Source: Bacilli bacterium (lineage in GTDB: Bacteria > Bacillota_I > Bacilli_A > RFN20 > CAG-826). Taken from it: 9,270 bases of DNA. The stretch is taken from positions 1 through 9,270 of the forward strand of contig JAEDNC010000031.1 in NCBI GenBank assembly GCA_016302705.1, given 5' to 3'. A model generated the notes under the pieces. That model was given only the letters and a program-made list of their open reading frames with translations. It was not told the DNA's origin and ran no database searches. Position numbers and translations under genes: made by a program. Shown here piece by piece: positions 1 through 5,803 of the stretch; the first letter of the stretch is position 1; every line of letters starts with the position of its first letter.

Positions 1-39
1 AAGCTTAGAGAAATTCTTAAAGTCTTCTCTAATAAATAA
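1..39 (+). CDS. possible 3' end of an unidentified plus-strand gene
   Basis: The first 12 codons read KLREILKVFSNK and end in TAA at 37-39. This is a plausible amphipathic protein C-terminus, and a strong hairpin (77-122) follows about 40 nt later, as expected after the end of a gene. Twelve codons are too few to identify a family, and an open frame this short occurs often by chance, so the call rests mainly on position. Confidence 0.3.
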   Translation, partial: KLREILKVFSNK

Positions 40-76
40 TTTACTTAAAAGATATTTATTAAATAAATCCACACTT

Positions 77-122
77 TGAAAGGTACCCCAAATCCTAGAC
101 ATTAGGAAAGGGGTACCTTTCA
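77..122 (+). terminator. long hairpin, possible terminator without a clear U-tract
   Basis: A perfect 13-bp stem pairs 77-89 (TGAAAGGTACCCC) with 110-122 (GGGGTACCTTTCA). Inside it is a small A-rich internal loop and a second 5-bp stem, TCCTA (93-97) with TAGGA (103-107), capped by a GACAT loop. Only TTTCAGTT follows on the plus strand, and there is no T-run on the minus side either. It is therefore a strong hairpin but a poor match to a classical Rho-independent terminator. Its place after the TAA at 37-39 favours a transcript-end role. A processing site or a repeat element remains possible. Confidence 0.45.
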
Positions 123-440
123 GTTAACTAATATATTTGAATAAAAAACAATATAAACAAAAGTTTTTTACGATAAGTGTTGTGGGTGTAGGAATCGATA
201 AATACCTACATTTATCACCTAGAAAAAACTGCAAATTATCATTGACAAATAAAGCAGACGGCTATGTTTTGATGTGAGAGGTAAAATAATTGGAGATTAT
301 ATGATTAAACTAAACGAGATTTGTATTAGTTGACACTATCACACCTTCAACCACTACATTTGCAAGACCCAGGACGAATTATCACCATCTTTATTCCCTT
401 CACCTTGCACAAATATTATGCAATAGAAACTAACTCAAAT
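123..440. other. about 320 bp without a convincing gene
   Basis: No long ORF lies here on either strand. It contains two mutually exclusive small hairpins (187-192 with 205-210, and 197-202 with 211-216). A TTGACA box lies at 242-247 with a weak TATGTT 15 bp downstream. A GGAG followed by a ten-codon mini-ORF (301-333, MIKLNEICIS) comes next. The minus strand at about 290-420 holds only short coding-like fragments broken by stops. It may be a decayed gene, a small RNA region or plain spacer. I cannot tell which. Confidence 0.4.
242..268 (+). promoter_or_regulatory. weak candidate sigma-A promoter
   Basis: A perfect -35 hexamer TTGACA (242-247) is followed after 15 bp by TATGTT (263-268), which matches four of six -10 positions. 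The spacing is shorter than the preferred 17 bp. If active, it would drive a short plus-strand transcript ending at the terminator near 491, carrying no recognisable gene. In AT-rich DNA this match could be chance. Confidence 0.2.
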
Positions 441-458
441 GGTCTATCGGAAAGCAAC

Positions 459-491
459 AAAAAAGACCTACCTTTCGATAGATCTCTTTTT
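459..491 (-). terminator. terminator of the rpsF-ssb-rpsR operon, bidirectional
   Basis: On the minus strand, GATCTATC (484-477) pairs with GGTAGGTC (472-465), including two G-U pairs, around a GAAA tetraloop (476-473). Six T residues (464-459) follow immediately and an A-run precedes the stem. This is a textbook Rho-independent terminator about 80 nt after the rpsR stop. On the plus strand the same stem is followed by TCTTTTT (485-491), so it can work in both directions. A further arm at 441-454 can pair with 472-484 in place of the terminator stem. Confidence 0.8.
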
Positions 492-509
492 GTTATATGT
501 GTGCCATGA

Positions 510-545
510 TCAGTTGGAAGTTTTCAATCAACTTCGGATAACTGA
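510..545 (-). other. two-tier hairpin in the rpsR 3' untranslated region
   Basis: An outer 6-bp stem (510-515, TCAGTT, with 540-545, AACTGA) and an inner 6-bp stem (517-522, GAAGTT, with 530-535, AACTTC) enclose a 7-nt loop. It lies between the rpsR stop and the operon terminator and has no T-run of its own. It could stabilise the mRNA end, but no function can be assigned. Confidence 0.4.
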
Positions 546-570
546 CTTTGGACAACTACAATTACGTTAA

Positions 571-798
571 TTAGTCAGCAACGTATGGGAGAAGAGCCAT
601 GAATCTTGCGTTTTTAATCGCAACAGCTAATTCTCTTTGGTGCTTTGCACATGTACCAGTTGTTCTACGTGGAGAAATTTTTCCATTAGAAGCAATAAAC
701 ATCTTTAATGTTTCAACATCTTTATAATCGATGTGGGTAATGTTATTTTTCTTAAAGTAACAGACTTTTTTGTGTGGTCTAACTTTCTTAAATGCCAT
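571..798 (-). CDS. rpsR: 30S ribosomal protein S18
   Basis: This encodes a 75-residue protein, the normal length for S18, which binds 16S rRNA as a heterodimer with S6 on the platform of the small subunit. The family signature is plain: THIDYKDVETLKMFI (residues 21-35), SPRRTTGTCAKHQR (42-55) and the C-terminal MALLPYV. The start is the ATG giving MAFKKVRPHKK. It has GAAAGGAAG 7-8 nt upstream and matches the family N-terminus, so the longer reading frame beginning 12 codons earlier inside ssb is not used. It is last in the operon after rpsF and ssb, 16 nt beyond the ssb stop. Cysteines lie at residues 13 and 50, while the partner positions of zinc-binding S18 variants are absent. Confidence 0.97.
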   Translation of the reverse strand: MAFKKVRPHKKVCYFKKNNITHIDYKDVETLKMFIASNGKISPRRTTGTCAKHQRELAVAIKNARFMALLPYVAD

Positions 799-814
799 TT
801 TAATATCTTCCTTT

Positions 815-1246
815 CTAGAATGGGAGATCGTCATCAGTTATTTCAATGCTATCAAGGTTTTTGTTATCATCTTGTGCTGGAGCAGCGACATCATCGAATT
901 GTGGAATTTCCATTTCTTCGTTAGCAACTGGTCCTTCTCTTCTTTCTAAGAATTGAACTGAATCACAGATAATTTCTAAGATGCTTCCTTTTGAACCATC
1001 TTGTCTAACAAAACTTCTTTGATTTAGACGACCTTCAACTCCTACTAATAAGCCTTTTCTTGCGTATTTTGCAACTGTGTCAGCGCGTTGATCGTTTAAG
1101 ACAACACATGGGATGAAGCTTGTGGACTTCTCTTTGCCAAGGTTATCAACGGCAACGGTGAAGACAGCAACAGAACCGCCAGCGGCTGATCTTCTTAATT
1201 CTGGATCTCTGGTTAATCTACCTACCAAAACTACACGATTAATCAT
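815..1246 (-). CDS. ssb: single-stranded DNA-binding protein
   Basis: This encodes the 143-residue replication and repair SSB, which coats single-stranded DNA as a tetramer and recruits partners through its acidic tip. Residues 1 to about 105 form the OB fold, with the usual opening MINRVVLVGRLTRDPELR, the KYARKGLLVGVEGRL strand region and the VQFLERR end. A short flexible linker rich in D, N and A follows, then the conserved partner-binding tail DDDLPF. The start has a perfect AAGGAGG (1258-1264) that overlaps the rpsF stop codon, so translation of the two genes is probably coupled. Its place between rpsF and rpsR is the classical arrangement in Firmicutes. Nothing is missing or unusual. Confidence 0.97.
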   Translation of the reverse strand: MINRVVLVGRLTRDPELRRSAAGGSVAVFTVAVDNLGKEKSTSFIPCVVLNDQRADTVAKYARKGLLVGVEGRLNQRSFVRQDGSKGSILEIICDSVQFLERREGPVANEEMEIPQFDDVAAPAQDDNKNLDSIEITDDDLPF

Positions 1247-1262
1247 AGAATGATTATCCTCC

Positions 1263-1553
1263 TTATTTGTGGTCTACAACAATTAAATGACGTAAGACAA
1301 CTGGATTAATACGGACTAAACGATTGAATTCGTTAATTGCAACGTTATCCATATCAGCTTTAAGTACAACGTAGTAGCCTTTGGTTTGATCCTTAATAGG
1401 ATACGCTAAGTCACGTAAGCCCATGGATTCATCAGTGTTTTCAACTTTTCCACCATTATCAGTGATGATAGCGGCGAGTTTGTCCATGGCGTCTTTACGA
1501 GCGGCGTCATCTAAATCGGCTTTTAAAATGTACATAACTTCATATTTGCGCAT
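1263..1553 (-). CDS. rpsF: 30S ribosomal protein S6
   Basis: This encodes a 96-residue ribosomal protein S6, a ferredoxin-like RNA-binding fold that pairs with S18 on 16S rRNA. The typical opening MRKYEVMYILKADL, the central LRDLAYPIKDQTKGYYVVL (strands 2 and 3) and the end INPVVLRHLIVV are all present. The protein lacks the acidic C-terminal extension of enterobacterial S6, as is normal in Firmicutes. The start ATG has the strong SD AGAGGAGGT (1561-1569) at 7 nt. It is the first gene of the operon, read from the promoter at 1626-1654 through a structured leader. The TAA stop lies inside the ssb ribosome binding site. Confidence 0.97.
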   Translation of the reverse strand: MRKYEVMYILKADLDDAARKDAMDKLAAIITDNGGKVENTDESMGLRDLAYPIKDQTKGYYVVLKADMDNVAINEFNRLVRINPVVLRHLIVVDHK

Positions 1554-1560
1554 TTCTAAT

Positions 1561-1620
1561 ACCTCCTCTTTGGTCTAATGGCTGTTATTCACTAACAGCA
1601 GAGTTGCTAATAATTTAGCA
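1561..1620 (-). promoter_or_regulatory. structured leader of the rpsF operon
   Basis: The predicted transcript starts close to a 6-bp hairpin TGCTAA/TTAGCA (1605-1610 with 1615-1620, ATTA loop). A second hairpin follows: GCTGTTA/TAACAGC (1593-1599 with 1581-1587, 5-nt loop). It is extended by CTCT/AGAG pairing (1600-1603 with 1566-1569) across an 11-nt one-sided bulge (1570-1580). The last pairs use bases of the Shine-Dalgarno, so the fold could limit rpsF translation. Many bacteria autoregulate this operon through an S6:S18-binding leader with a CCG in a bulge. The bulge here has ACC but no CCG, so membership of that class is uncertain. Confidence 0.4.
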
Positions 1621-1625
1621 TATGT

Positions 1626-1654
1626 ATTATACATATCAGTACCCTACTTGTAAA
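1626..1654 (-). promoter_or_regulatory. sigma-A promoter of the rpsF-ssb-rpsR operon
   Basis: On the minus strand, TTTACA (-35, 1654-1649) is separated by exactly 17 bp from a perfect TATAAT (-10, 1631-1626). The predicted start is near 1619, giving a leader of about 65 nt before rpsF. A 7-bp inverted repeat, ATATGTA/TACATAT (1620-1626 with 1630-1636), spans the -10 box and could be an operator or an accident of AT-rich sequence. Confidence 0.8.
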
Positions 1655-1744
1655 GAATTAATCCGTCTTCATTTTGACATCAATGAGAAAGCGACTACTC
1701 ATCTTTTTTCTTATCAAAAATGATTGTCTTTACACTATATATAC

Positions 1745-1777
1745 GGAAATACTTTGTATTTCCTTGAGGGACTTTTT
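1745..1777 (+). other. perfect 8-bp hairpin followed by a T-run
   Basis: GGAAATAC (1745-1752) pairs with GTATTTCC (1756-1763) around a TTT loop. A T-run (1773-1778) begins about 9 nt after the stem, which is too far for a typical terminator. No plus-strand gene precedes it. It lies between the rpsF promoter and the mscS terminator, in a gap that otherwise shows only AT-rich tracts. Confidence 0.3.
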
Positions 1778-1800
1778 TCTATTTTTTAATAAAAATTTTT

Positions 1801-1829
1801 AAAGCAAAAGAAAACTGGCTATGCCAGTT
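1801..1829 (-). terminator. terminator of the MscS channel gene
   Basis: On the minus strand, AACTGGC (1829-1823) and GCCAGTT (1819-1813) form a 7-bp stem with a 3-nt loop. TTCTTTTGCTTT follows. The stem overlaps the stop codon of the channel gene, so transcription ends directly behind it. Confidence 0.75.
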
Positions 1830-2739
1830 ATTTTGGTTCTTTCTTTACTGTGTAGTCAGTGCTGCTTGGAATGTTGAAGCCGTTATCTCGACATGCAAGT
1901 AAGACTTTCTCACTTAATGCATTATAGACAGTCCAATAATCATCAAATGTTGTCCAAAGTCTAATTCTAAATTGCACTGAATATGAATCTAATTTTGAGA
2001 TATAAACTGTTCTAGTTTCATCTTGAAGAGCTTTAGTTTCATTTTCAACGAGTTCAGTAAATACCGCTTTTGCTTTATTAACATCTACGTCATAAGATAA
2101 TCCAACATCGAAGTCCAATCTTCTCTTGTCAAGTCTTGAGTAGTTGGTAATCGCAGCAGACACCATGTTTTTATTTGGGATAGTAATGATTTGTCCAGAT
2201 GCTGTTTTTAAATGGGTAAAGAATAAGTGAATGTTATAAACAAATCCTTCGCATGTTCCAAAAGCGTTAGAGACGGAAATATATTCTCCTGTCTTAATAT
2301 TCTTTTGTTGTAACAAAAGGACACCAGAGAATAACGATCCAATCAAATCTTGTAATGACAAACCTAAGGCAACTGTAATTGCAGAAGTAACTCCAGCGAT
2401 ACCAGTTGTGTCTATCTTAAGAATTTCAATAACTACAAAGGCTACTGCAATCCACATGAGTACCTTTATTAAAGCAACAATAAAATATTTTGCAGAGGCA
2501 TCAATATCTGGTCCTTTCTTTTTTATGCCCATTGCTCTTTTAATTGCCAAAGTAATGAGTCTAATCACAAAAAAAGAAATAACAATCAACACAATCGCAA
2601 CTAAAATCCGTGTTAAATAATTAACACCTTGATTATCTGGCAACAAGAAAAAGTCACTTAACTTTTGGACAAAAGATTCCCAAGTAAATTGAGTAGATGT
2701 TTCAGGTGTTGTATCAGCGAAGATAATTGGTAATTTCAT
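1828..2739 (-). CDS. small-conductance mechanosensitive ion channel (MscS family)
   Basis: This encodes a 303-residue inner-membrane channel of the MscS type, which opens under membrane tension to release solutes during hypo-osmotic shock. Two hydrophobic helices lie at about residues 41-66 and 84-108. The pore-lining helix follows at about 113-145, with the small-residue pattern GIAGVTSAITVALGLSLQD. The beta domain and C-terminal cytosolic domain run from about 146 to 300, including the conserved IPNKNMVSAAITNYSR (187-202). The length matches compact MscS proteins such as E. coli MscS (286). I chose the ATG giving MKLPIIF. In-frame TTG and ATG codons 10 and 6 codons upstream have no ribosome binding site and lie on or before the -10 box. 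The chosen ATG also lacks a Shine-Dalgarno, which suggests leaderless translation. Confidence 0.93.
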   Translation of the reverse strand: MKLPIIFADTTPETSTQFTWESFVQKLSDFFLLPDNQGVNYLTRILVAIVLIVISFFVIRLITLAIKRAMGIKKKGPDIDASAKYFIVALIKVLMWIAVAFVVIEILKIDTTGIAGVTSAITVALGLSLQDLIGSLFSGVLLLQQKNIKTGEYISVSNAFGTCEGFVYNIHLFFTHLKTASGQIITIPNKNMVSAAITNYSRLDKRRLDFDVGLSYDVDVNKAKAVFTELVENETKALQDETRTVYISKLDSYSVQFRIRLWTTFDDYWTVYNALSEKVLLACRDNGFNIPSSTDYTVKKEPK

Positions 2740-2748
2740 TGCTTTTTT

Positions 2749-2754
2749 ATTATA
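2749..2754 (-). promoter_or_regulatory. -10 box of the MscS gene, directly at its start codon
   Basis: On the minus strand a perfect TATAAT (2754-2749), preceded by TATG, lies nine bases before the ATG at 2739. No clear -35 hexamer is visible at 17 bp. Transcription from this box would start within a few bases of the ATG, giving a leaderless or near-leaderless mRNA, in line with the missing Shine-Dalgarno. Confidence 0.5.
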
Positions 2755-2792
2755 CATAAAACAAAACAATAATATCTATATGATTTTAGGGA

Positions 2793-2809
2793 TATAATAA
2801 ATGTCGAGG
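2793..2809 (+). promoter_or_regulatory. -10 box and ribosome binding site of the MFS-GH2 unit
   Basis: A perfect TATAAT (2793-2798) lies 21 bp before the transporter ATG, with GAGG (2806-2809) as the ribosome binding site 10 nt from the ATG. The leader would be only about 15 nt. No recognisable -35 is found at 2768-2777, so the promoter may be weak or need an activator. A weak inverted repeat, ATATC (2772-2776) with GATAT (2791-2795), lies just upstream of and over the box. Confidence 0.5.
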
Positions 2810-2819
2810 CTAAAAATAT

Positions 2820-4115
2820 ATGAAAGCTACTAAATTAGGAGTTAGAAAATGGTTATCTTTTATCGTTGCTGGACTTATTGGTCAATTGGCCTGGGCGATT
2901 GAGAATAATTATCTTAACGTCTATGCATATGACGCAACTGGCGTATATAATTACATACCAATCATGACCGCTGCTAGTGCAGTGGTCGCTACTCTTACCA
3001 CATTATTAATGGGGGCACTGAGTGATAGATTAGGTAAAAGAAAAATATTTGTCTCAGCTGGATACATCATTTGGGGTATATCTATCATTCTTTTTGCGTT
3101 TTTAGATCCACATTCAAGTGTTACATTTCTCACTAATGCAGCGTTTCTTAGTGGAACACTTATCGTAATCATGGACTGCGTTATGACTTTCTTTGGTAGC
3201 ACTGCTAACGATGCCGCATTTAATGCATTTGTTACCGATAACACCGATGAATCAAACAGAGGAAAAGTTGAATCTGTTTTATCTATCTTGCCACTTGTGG
3301 CAATGATTGCTATCGTTCTCCTTCAAGGTATGCTTGTTGATCCTATTAAGAAAGATTGGAGTATCTTCTTCTTCATCTTTGGTGGTATCACCACTTTAGC
3401 AGGTATCGGATGCTTATTCCTTCTTCCAAAAGATGTTAAGGCACCTAATAAAGAAGAACCATACATTAAAAACATCGTTTATGGATTTAAACCAAGTGTC
3501 ATTAAAGCTCAACCAAAACTCTATTTAGCTTTAACAGCATTTATGGTTTTCTCCATTGCTATTCAAATCTTTATGCCATATTTCATGGTTTACGTTAATA
3601 AAGTTTTATTGTTTGATATGGTAAGCACTGCTGGTCCAATTCTTGGAGTTGCTTGTATCTTAACTGTTGTATTTGGATTCTTTATGGATAAGATTGGCAA
3701 ATACAAAGTAGTCTTTGGTGCTATAGGCGCAGTTGTTGTTGGAGGAGTATTACTCTTCTTATTAAATCAACAAATCGGTGTCATTATCGGTGGTATTATC
3801 TTAATGACTGGCTATTTATTAGCAACCGCTGTATTAGGTACAAAAGTTAGAGACTTTACTCCAGAAAAAGAAGTTGGATTATTCCAAGGAATTAGAATGA
3901 TTTTCGTCGTTATGATTCCAATGGTCACCGGACCATACATCGGTCAATGTGCATCAATGATTAATAACGAAATGACTAAAGGAGATTTTGGTCAATGGTC
4001 ATACGCTCCTACACCATATATCTTCCTTTTCTCAGCTATTGCGGTCTTATTCGTTTTAATCCCACTCATCATTCTCTATAAGAAGGAAAAGCAAGATGAA
4101 CAAGTCTCCTCTTAA
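2820..4115 (+). CDS. MFS transporter, probable sugar or glycoside permease
   Basis: This encodes a 431-residue polytopic membrane protein with about 12 hydrophobic helices. The MFS motif A between helices 2 and 3 is clear: GALSDRLGKRK (residues 65-75). A related loop, GFFMDKIGKYK (286-296), marks the second half. The segment FVTDNTDESNRGKVESVL (137-154) resembles MFS and GPH-like sugar permeases. The C-terminus is short, charged and cytoplasmic. The start ATG at 2820 has GAGG upstream and begins the first membrane segment in the expected place. The gene overlaps the following GH2 glycosidase by 20 nt, so the two are translated together. This implies import of an intact glycoside that the GH2 enzyme then cleaves. 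The substrate and coupling ion cannot be read from the sequence. Confidence 0.88.
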   Translation: MKATKLGVRKWLSFIVAGLIGQLAWAIENNYLNVYAYDATGVYNYIPIMTAASAVVATLTTLLMGALSDRLGKRKIFVSAGYIIWGISIILFAFLDPHSSVTFLTNAAFLSGTLIVIMDCVMTFFGSTANDAAFNAFVTDNTDESNRGKVESVLSILPLVAMIAIVLLQGMLVDPIKKDWSIFFFIFGGITTLAGIGCLFLLPKDVKAPNKEEPYIKNIVYGFKPSVIKAQPKLYLALTAFMVFSIAIQIFMPYFMVYVNKVLLFDMVSTAGPILGVACILTVVFGFFMDKIGKYKVVFGAIGAVVVGGVLLFLLNQQIGVIIGGIILMTGYLLATAVLGTKVRDFTPEKEVGLFQGIRMIFVVMIPMVTGPYIGQCASMINNEMTKGDFGQWSYAPTPYIFLFSAIAVLFVLIPLIILYKKEKQDEQVSS

Positions 4116-5769
4116 TGAATATCCTCGCCCTCAACTATATAGAGATTCTTATCTCTCACTAAATGGTTATTGGGACTATAAAATTAGCAAAAATAGCGAA
4201 CTTCCTACAAGTTATGATGGAAAAATACTTGTTCCTTTTTCTCCTGAAACTAAGTTAAGCGAAGTGAATAAAGTAGTCACTCCAGATGATTATCTTTTCT
4301 ATCATCTATCTTTCTCTTTGAGTGACTTTCTCATCAAAGATAAAGTGCTACTCCACTTTTTAGCGGTTGATCAAATCGCTGAGGTTTATCTTAATGGTCA
4401 CTACTTGGGAAAACACGTTGGAGGATTCCTTCCGTTTGAGTTTGATATCAAACCGTTTATAACCGCTGATAAAAACGACTTAGTGGTCAAAGTTAAAGAC
4501 TATTCTGATACTTCATATTATTCTAGAGGCAAGCAAAGAATTAATCGAGGAGGAATATGGTATACCCCACAAAGTGGTATCTATTTCCCAGTCTTTATTG
4601 AAAGCGTTTCTTCTGACTATATTAGAAACATTAAATTCACTCCGGATATTGATAAAGAAGAAATCATCATTAATGTAGAAACAGAAGCAAAAGAAGCTTC
4701 TATTCATATCTTTGGAATGGATCGACCAATTGACACGAATAAAGATGTCCATATCAAGGTAAAAGATATGCATCTATGGTCTCCAAGTGACCCATATCTA
4801 TATTTTGTAAAAGTGAATACAGAAAATGATGAAGTAACATCATATTTTGCGATGAGAAAGTTTTCTCTCATTAAAGATGAAAACGGAATTAATCGCATCG
4901 CACTTAATAACAAGCCTTTCTTTATGAAAGGAATATTAGACCAAGGATATTATAAAGAAGGTCTATTAACTCCGTCTAATTATGATAATTATATTAAAGA
5001 TATTGAACTCGTGAAATCACTAGGCTTCAATACGATTAGAAAACACATCAAAATTGAAATTCCTAGATGGTATTTCGAATGTGATAAAAAAGGTATTATC
5101 GTCTGGCAAGACTTCATTAATGGAGGTGGAGAATATAAATTCTCCACGATTTCTTTCCCTCTTATAACAGGTATTCATCATAAAGACACTAACTATAAGA
5201 AGTTTGCTAGAACTGATAAAGATGGTCGAGACTTCTTTATCCAAGAAGGAAAAGAAATCATTAATTATTTATATAACTCACCTTGTATCGCCTTATGGAC
5301 AATCTTTAACGAAGGTTGGGGTCAATTTGATTCAGTAAATGTCTATAATCAAATGAAAGAATTAGATCACACTAGGCTATTTGATCACGCTTCAGGATGG
5401 CATGACCAAGGTATAAGTGATGTTAAGTCATTCCATATTTATTTCAAAGATTTCAAAATCAAAAAGCAAGATGATAATCGTGCGATTGTCCTATCAGAAT
5501 TTGGAGGCTTTGTGTATCCAATTGAAGAACATATGCAAGTCGGAAAGAAAACTTACAAGAGCTTCAAAGACGCAGATAGCTGGATAAAACGATATAAGAA
5601 GTCCATTGAAAATGATATCATCTCTAACATCCCTAAAGGTTTAAGCGCGATGATTTATACGCAATTAAGCGATGTTGAAGATGAATTAAACGGTTTTATC
5701 ACTTTCGATAGGGAAGTAATAAAAGTTCCAGTCGAAAAGATAAAAGAAATCAATGACAAAATAAAATGA
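4096..5769 (+). CDS. glycoside hydrolase family 2 enzyme, beta-galactosidase-like
   Basis: This encodes a 557-residue cytoplasmic enzyme without a signal peptide. Residues from about 14 to 170 form the GH2 sugar-binding jelly roll (LSLNGYWDYKI, then VYLNGHYLGKHVGGFLPFEFD). A short beta-sandwich runs to about 258, and the TIM barrel fills the rest. The acid/base is E406 in LWTIFNEGWGQ and the nucleophile is E468 in VLSEFGGF, so both catalytic glutamates are present. The NxK motif that grips the carboxylate in beta-glucuronidases is not present at the matching place (DVEDELNGFITFDRE, 526-540), which argues against glucuronides. It is much shorter than LacZ (about 1020) but complete for compact GH2 enzymes. 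AGAAGGA lies 8 nt before the ATG, inside the transporter gene. The exact sugar, galactoside or other beta-glycoside, is unresolved. Confidence 0.9.
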   Translation: MNKSPLNEYPRPQLYRDSYLSLNGYWDYKISKNSELPTSYDGKILVPFSPETKLSEVNKVVTPDDYLFYHLSFSLSDFLIKDKVLLHFLAVDQIAEVYLNGHYLGKHVGGFLPFEFDIKPFITADKNDLVVKVKDYSDTSYYSRGKQRINRGGIWYTPQSGIYFPVFIESVSSDYIRNIKFTPDIDKEEIIINVETEAKEASIHIFGMDRPIDTNKDVHIKVKDMHLWSPSDPYLYFVKVNTENDEVTSYFAMRKFSLIKDENGINRIALNNKPFFMKGILDQGYYKEGLLTPSNYDNYIKDIELVKSLGFNTIRKHIKIEIPRWYFECDKKGIIVWQDFINGGGEYKFSTISFPLITGIHHKDTNYKKFARTDKDGRDFFIQEGKEIINYLYNSPCIALWTIFNEGWGQFDSVNVYNQMKELDHTRLFDHASGWHDQGISDVKSFHIYFKDFKIKKQDDNRAIVLSEFGGFVYPIEEHMQVGKKTYKSFKDADSWIKRYKKSIENDIISNIPKGLSAMIYTQLSDVEDELNGFITFDREVIKVPVEKIKEINDKIK

Positions 5770-5795
5770 GTGTTCATTACGAGCACCCATTTTTT
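5763..5795 (+). terminator. bidirectional terminator between convergent units
   Basis: GTGTTC (5770-5775) pairs with GAGCAC (5781-5786) around a 5-nt ATTAC loop. After one A-C mismatch the stem continues, pairing 5763-5768 with 5788-5793. T residues run from 5790 to 5795 on the plus strand, and the mirrored A-tract gives T residues on the minus strand. It overlaps the TGA stop of the GH2 gene and lies 9 nt from the end of the convergent gene, so it serves both. Confidence 0.8.
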
Positions 5796-5803
5796 GTTTT
5801 GGT

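Noticed and set aside
290..420. Minus-strand fragments such as EGNKDGDNSSW and LANVVVEGVIV, which look coding-like
   Set aside because: They lie in different frames, are broken by several stops and match no family I recognise. A remnant pseudogene is possible but cannot be supported.
799..834. Upstream extension of rpsR by 12 codons
   Set aside because: The extension lies within the end of ssb, is not like any S18 N-terminus, and the internal ATG has its own ribosome binding site.
1658..1702. 14-codon minus-strand ORF (MSSRFLIDVKMKTD) upstream of the rpsF promoter
   Set aside because: It has no ribosome binding site and no promoter, and its length is within chance for this base composition.
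1773..1800. T-rich and A-rich tracts as a possible origin or DnaA-box region
   Set aside because: No DnaA box (TTATCCACA-like) is present and the tracts are typical of AT-rich spacers.
2740..2769. Upstream TTG and ATG starts for the MscS gene
   Set aside because: Neither has a Shine-Dalgarno, and the ATG at 2757 directly overlaps the region just before the TATAAT.
2951..3244. Minus-strand ORF of 97 codons inside the MFS gene
   Set aside because: It is a shadow of the transporter frame, without a ribosome binding site or recognisable domain.
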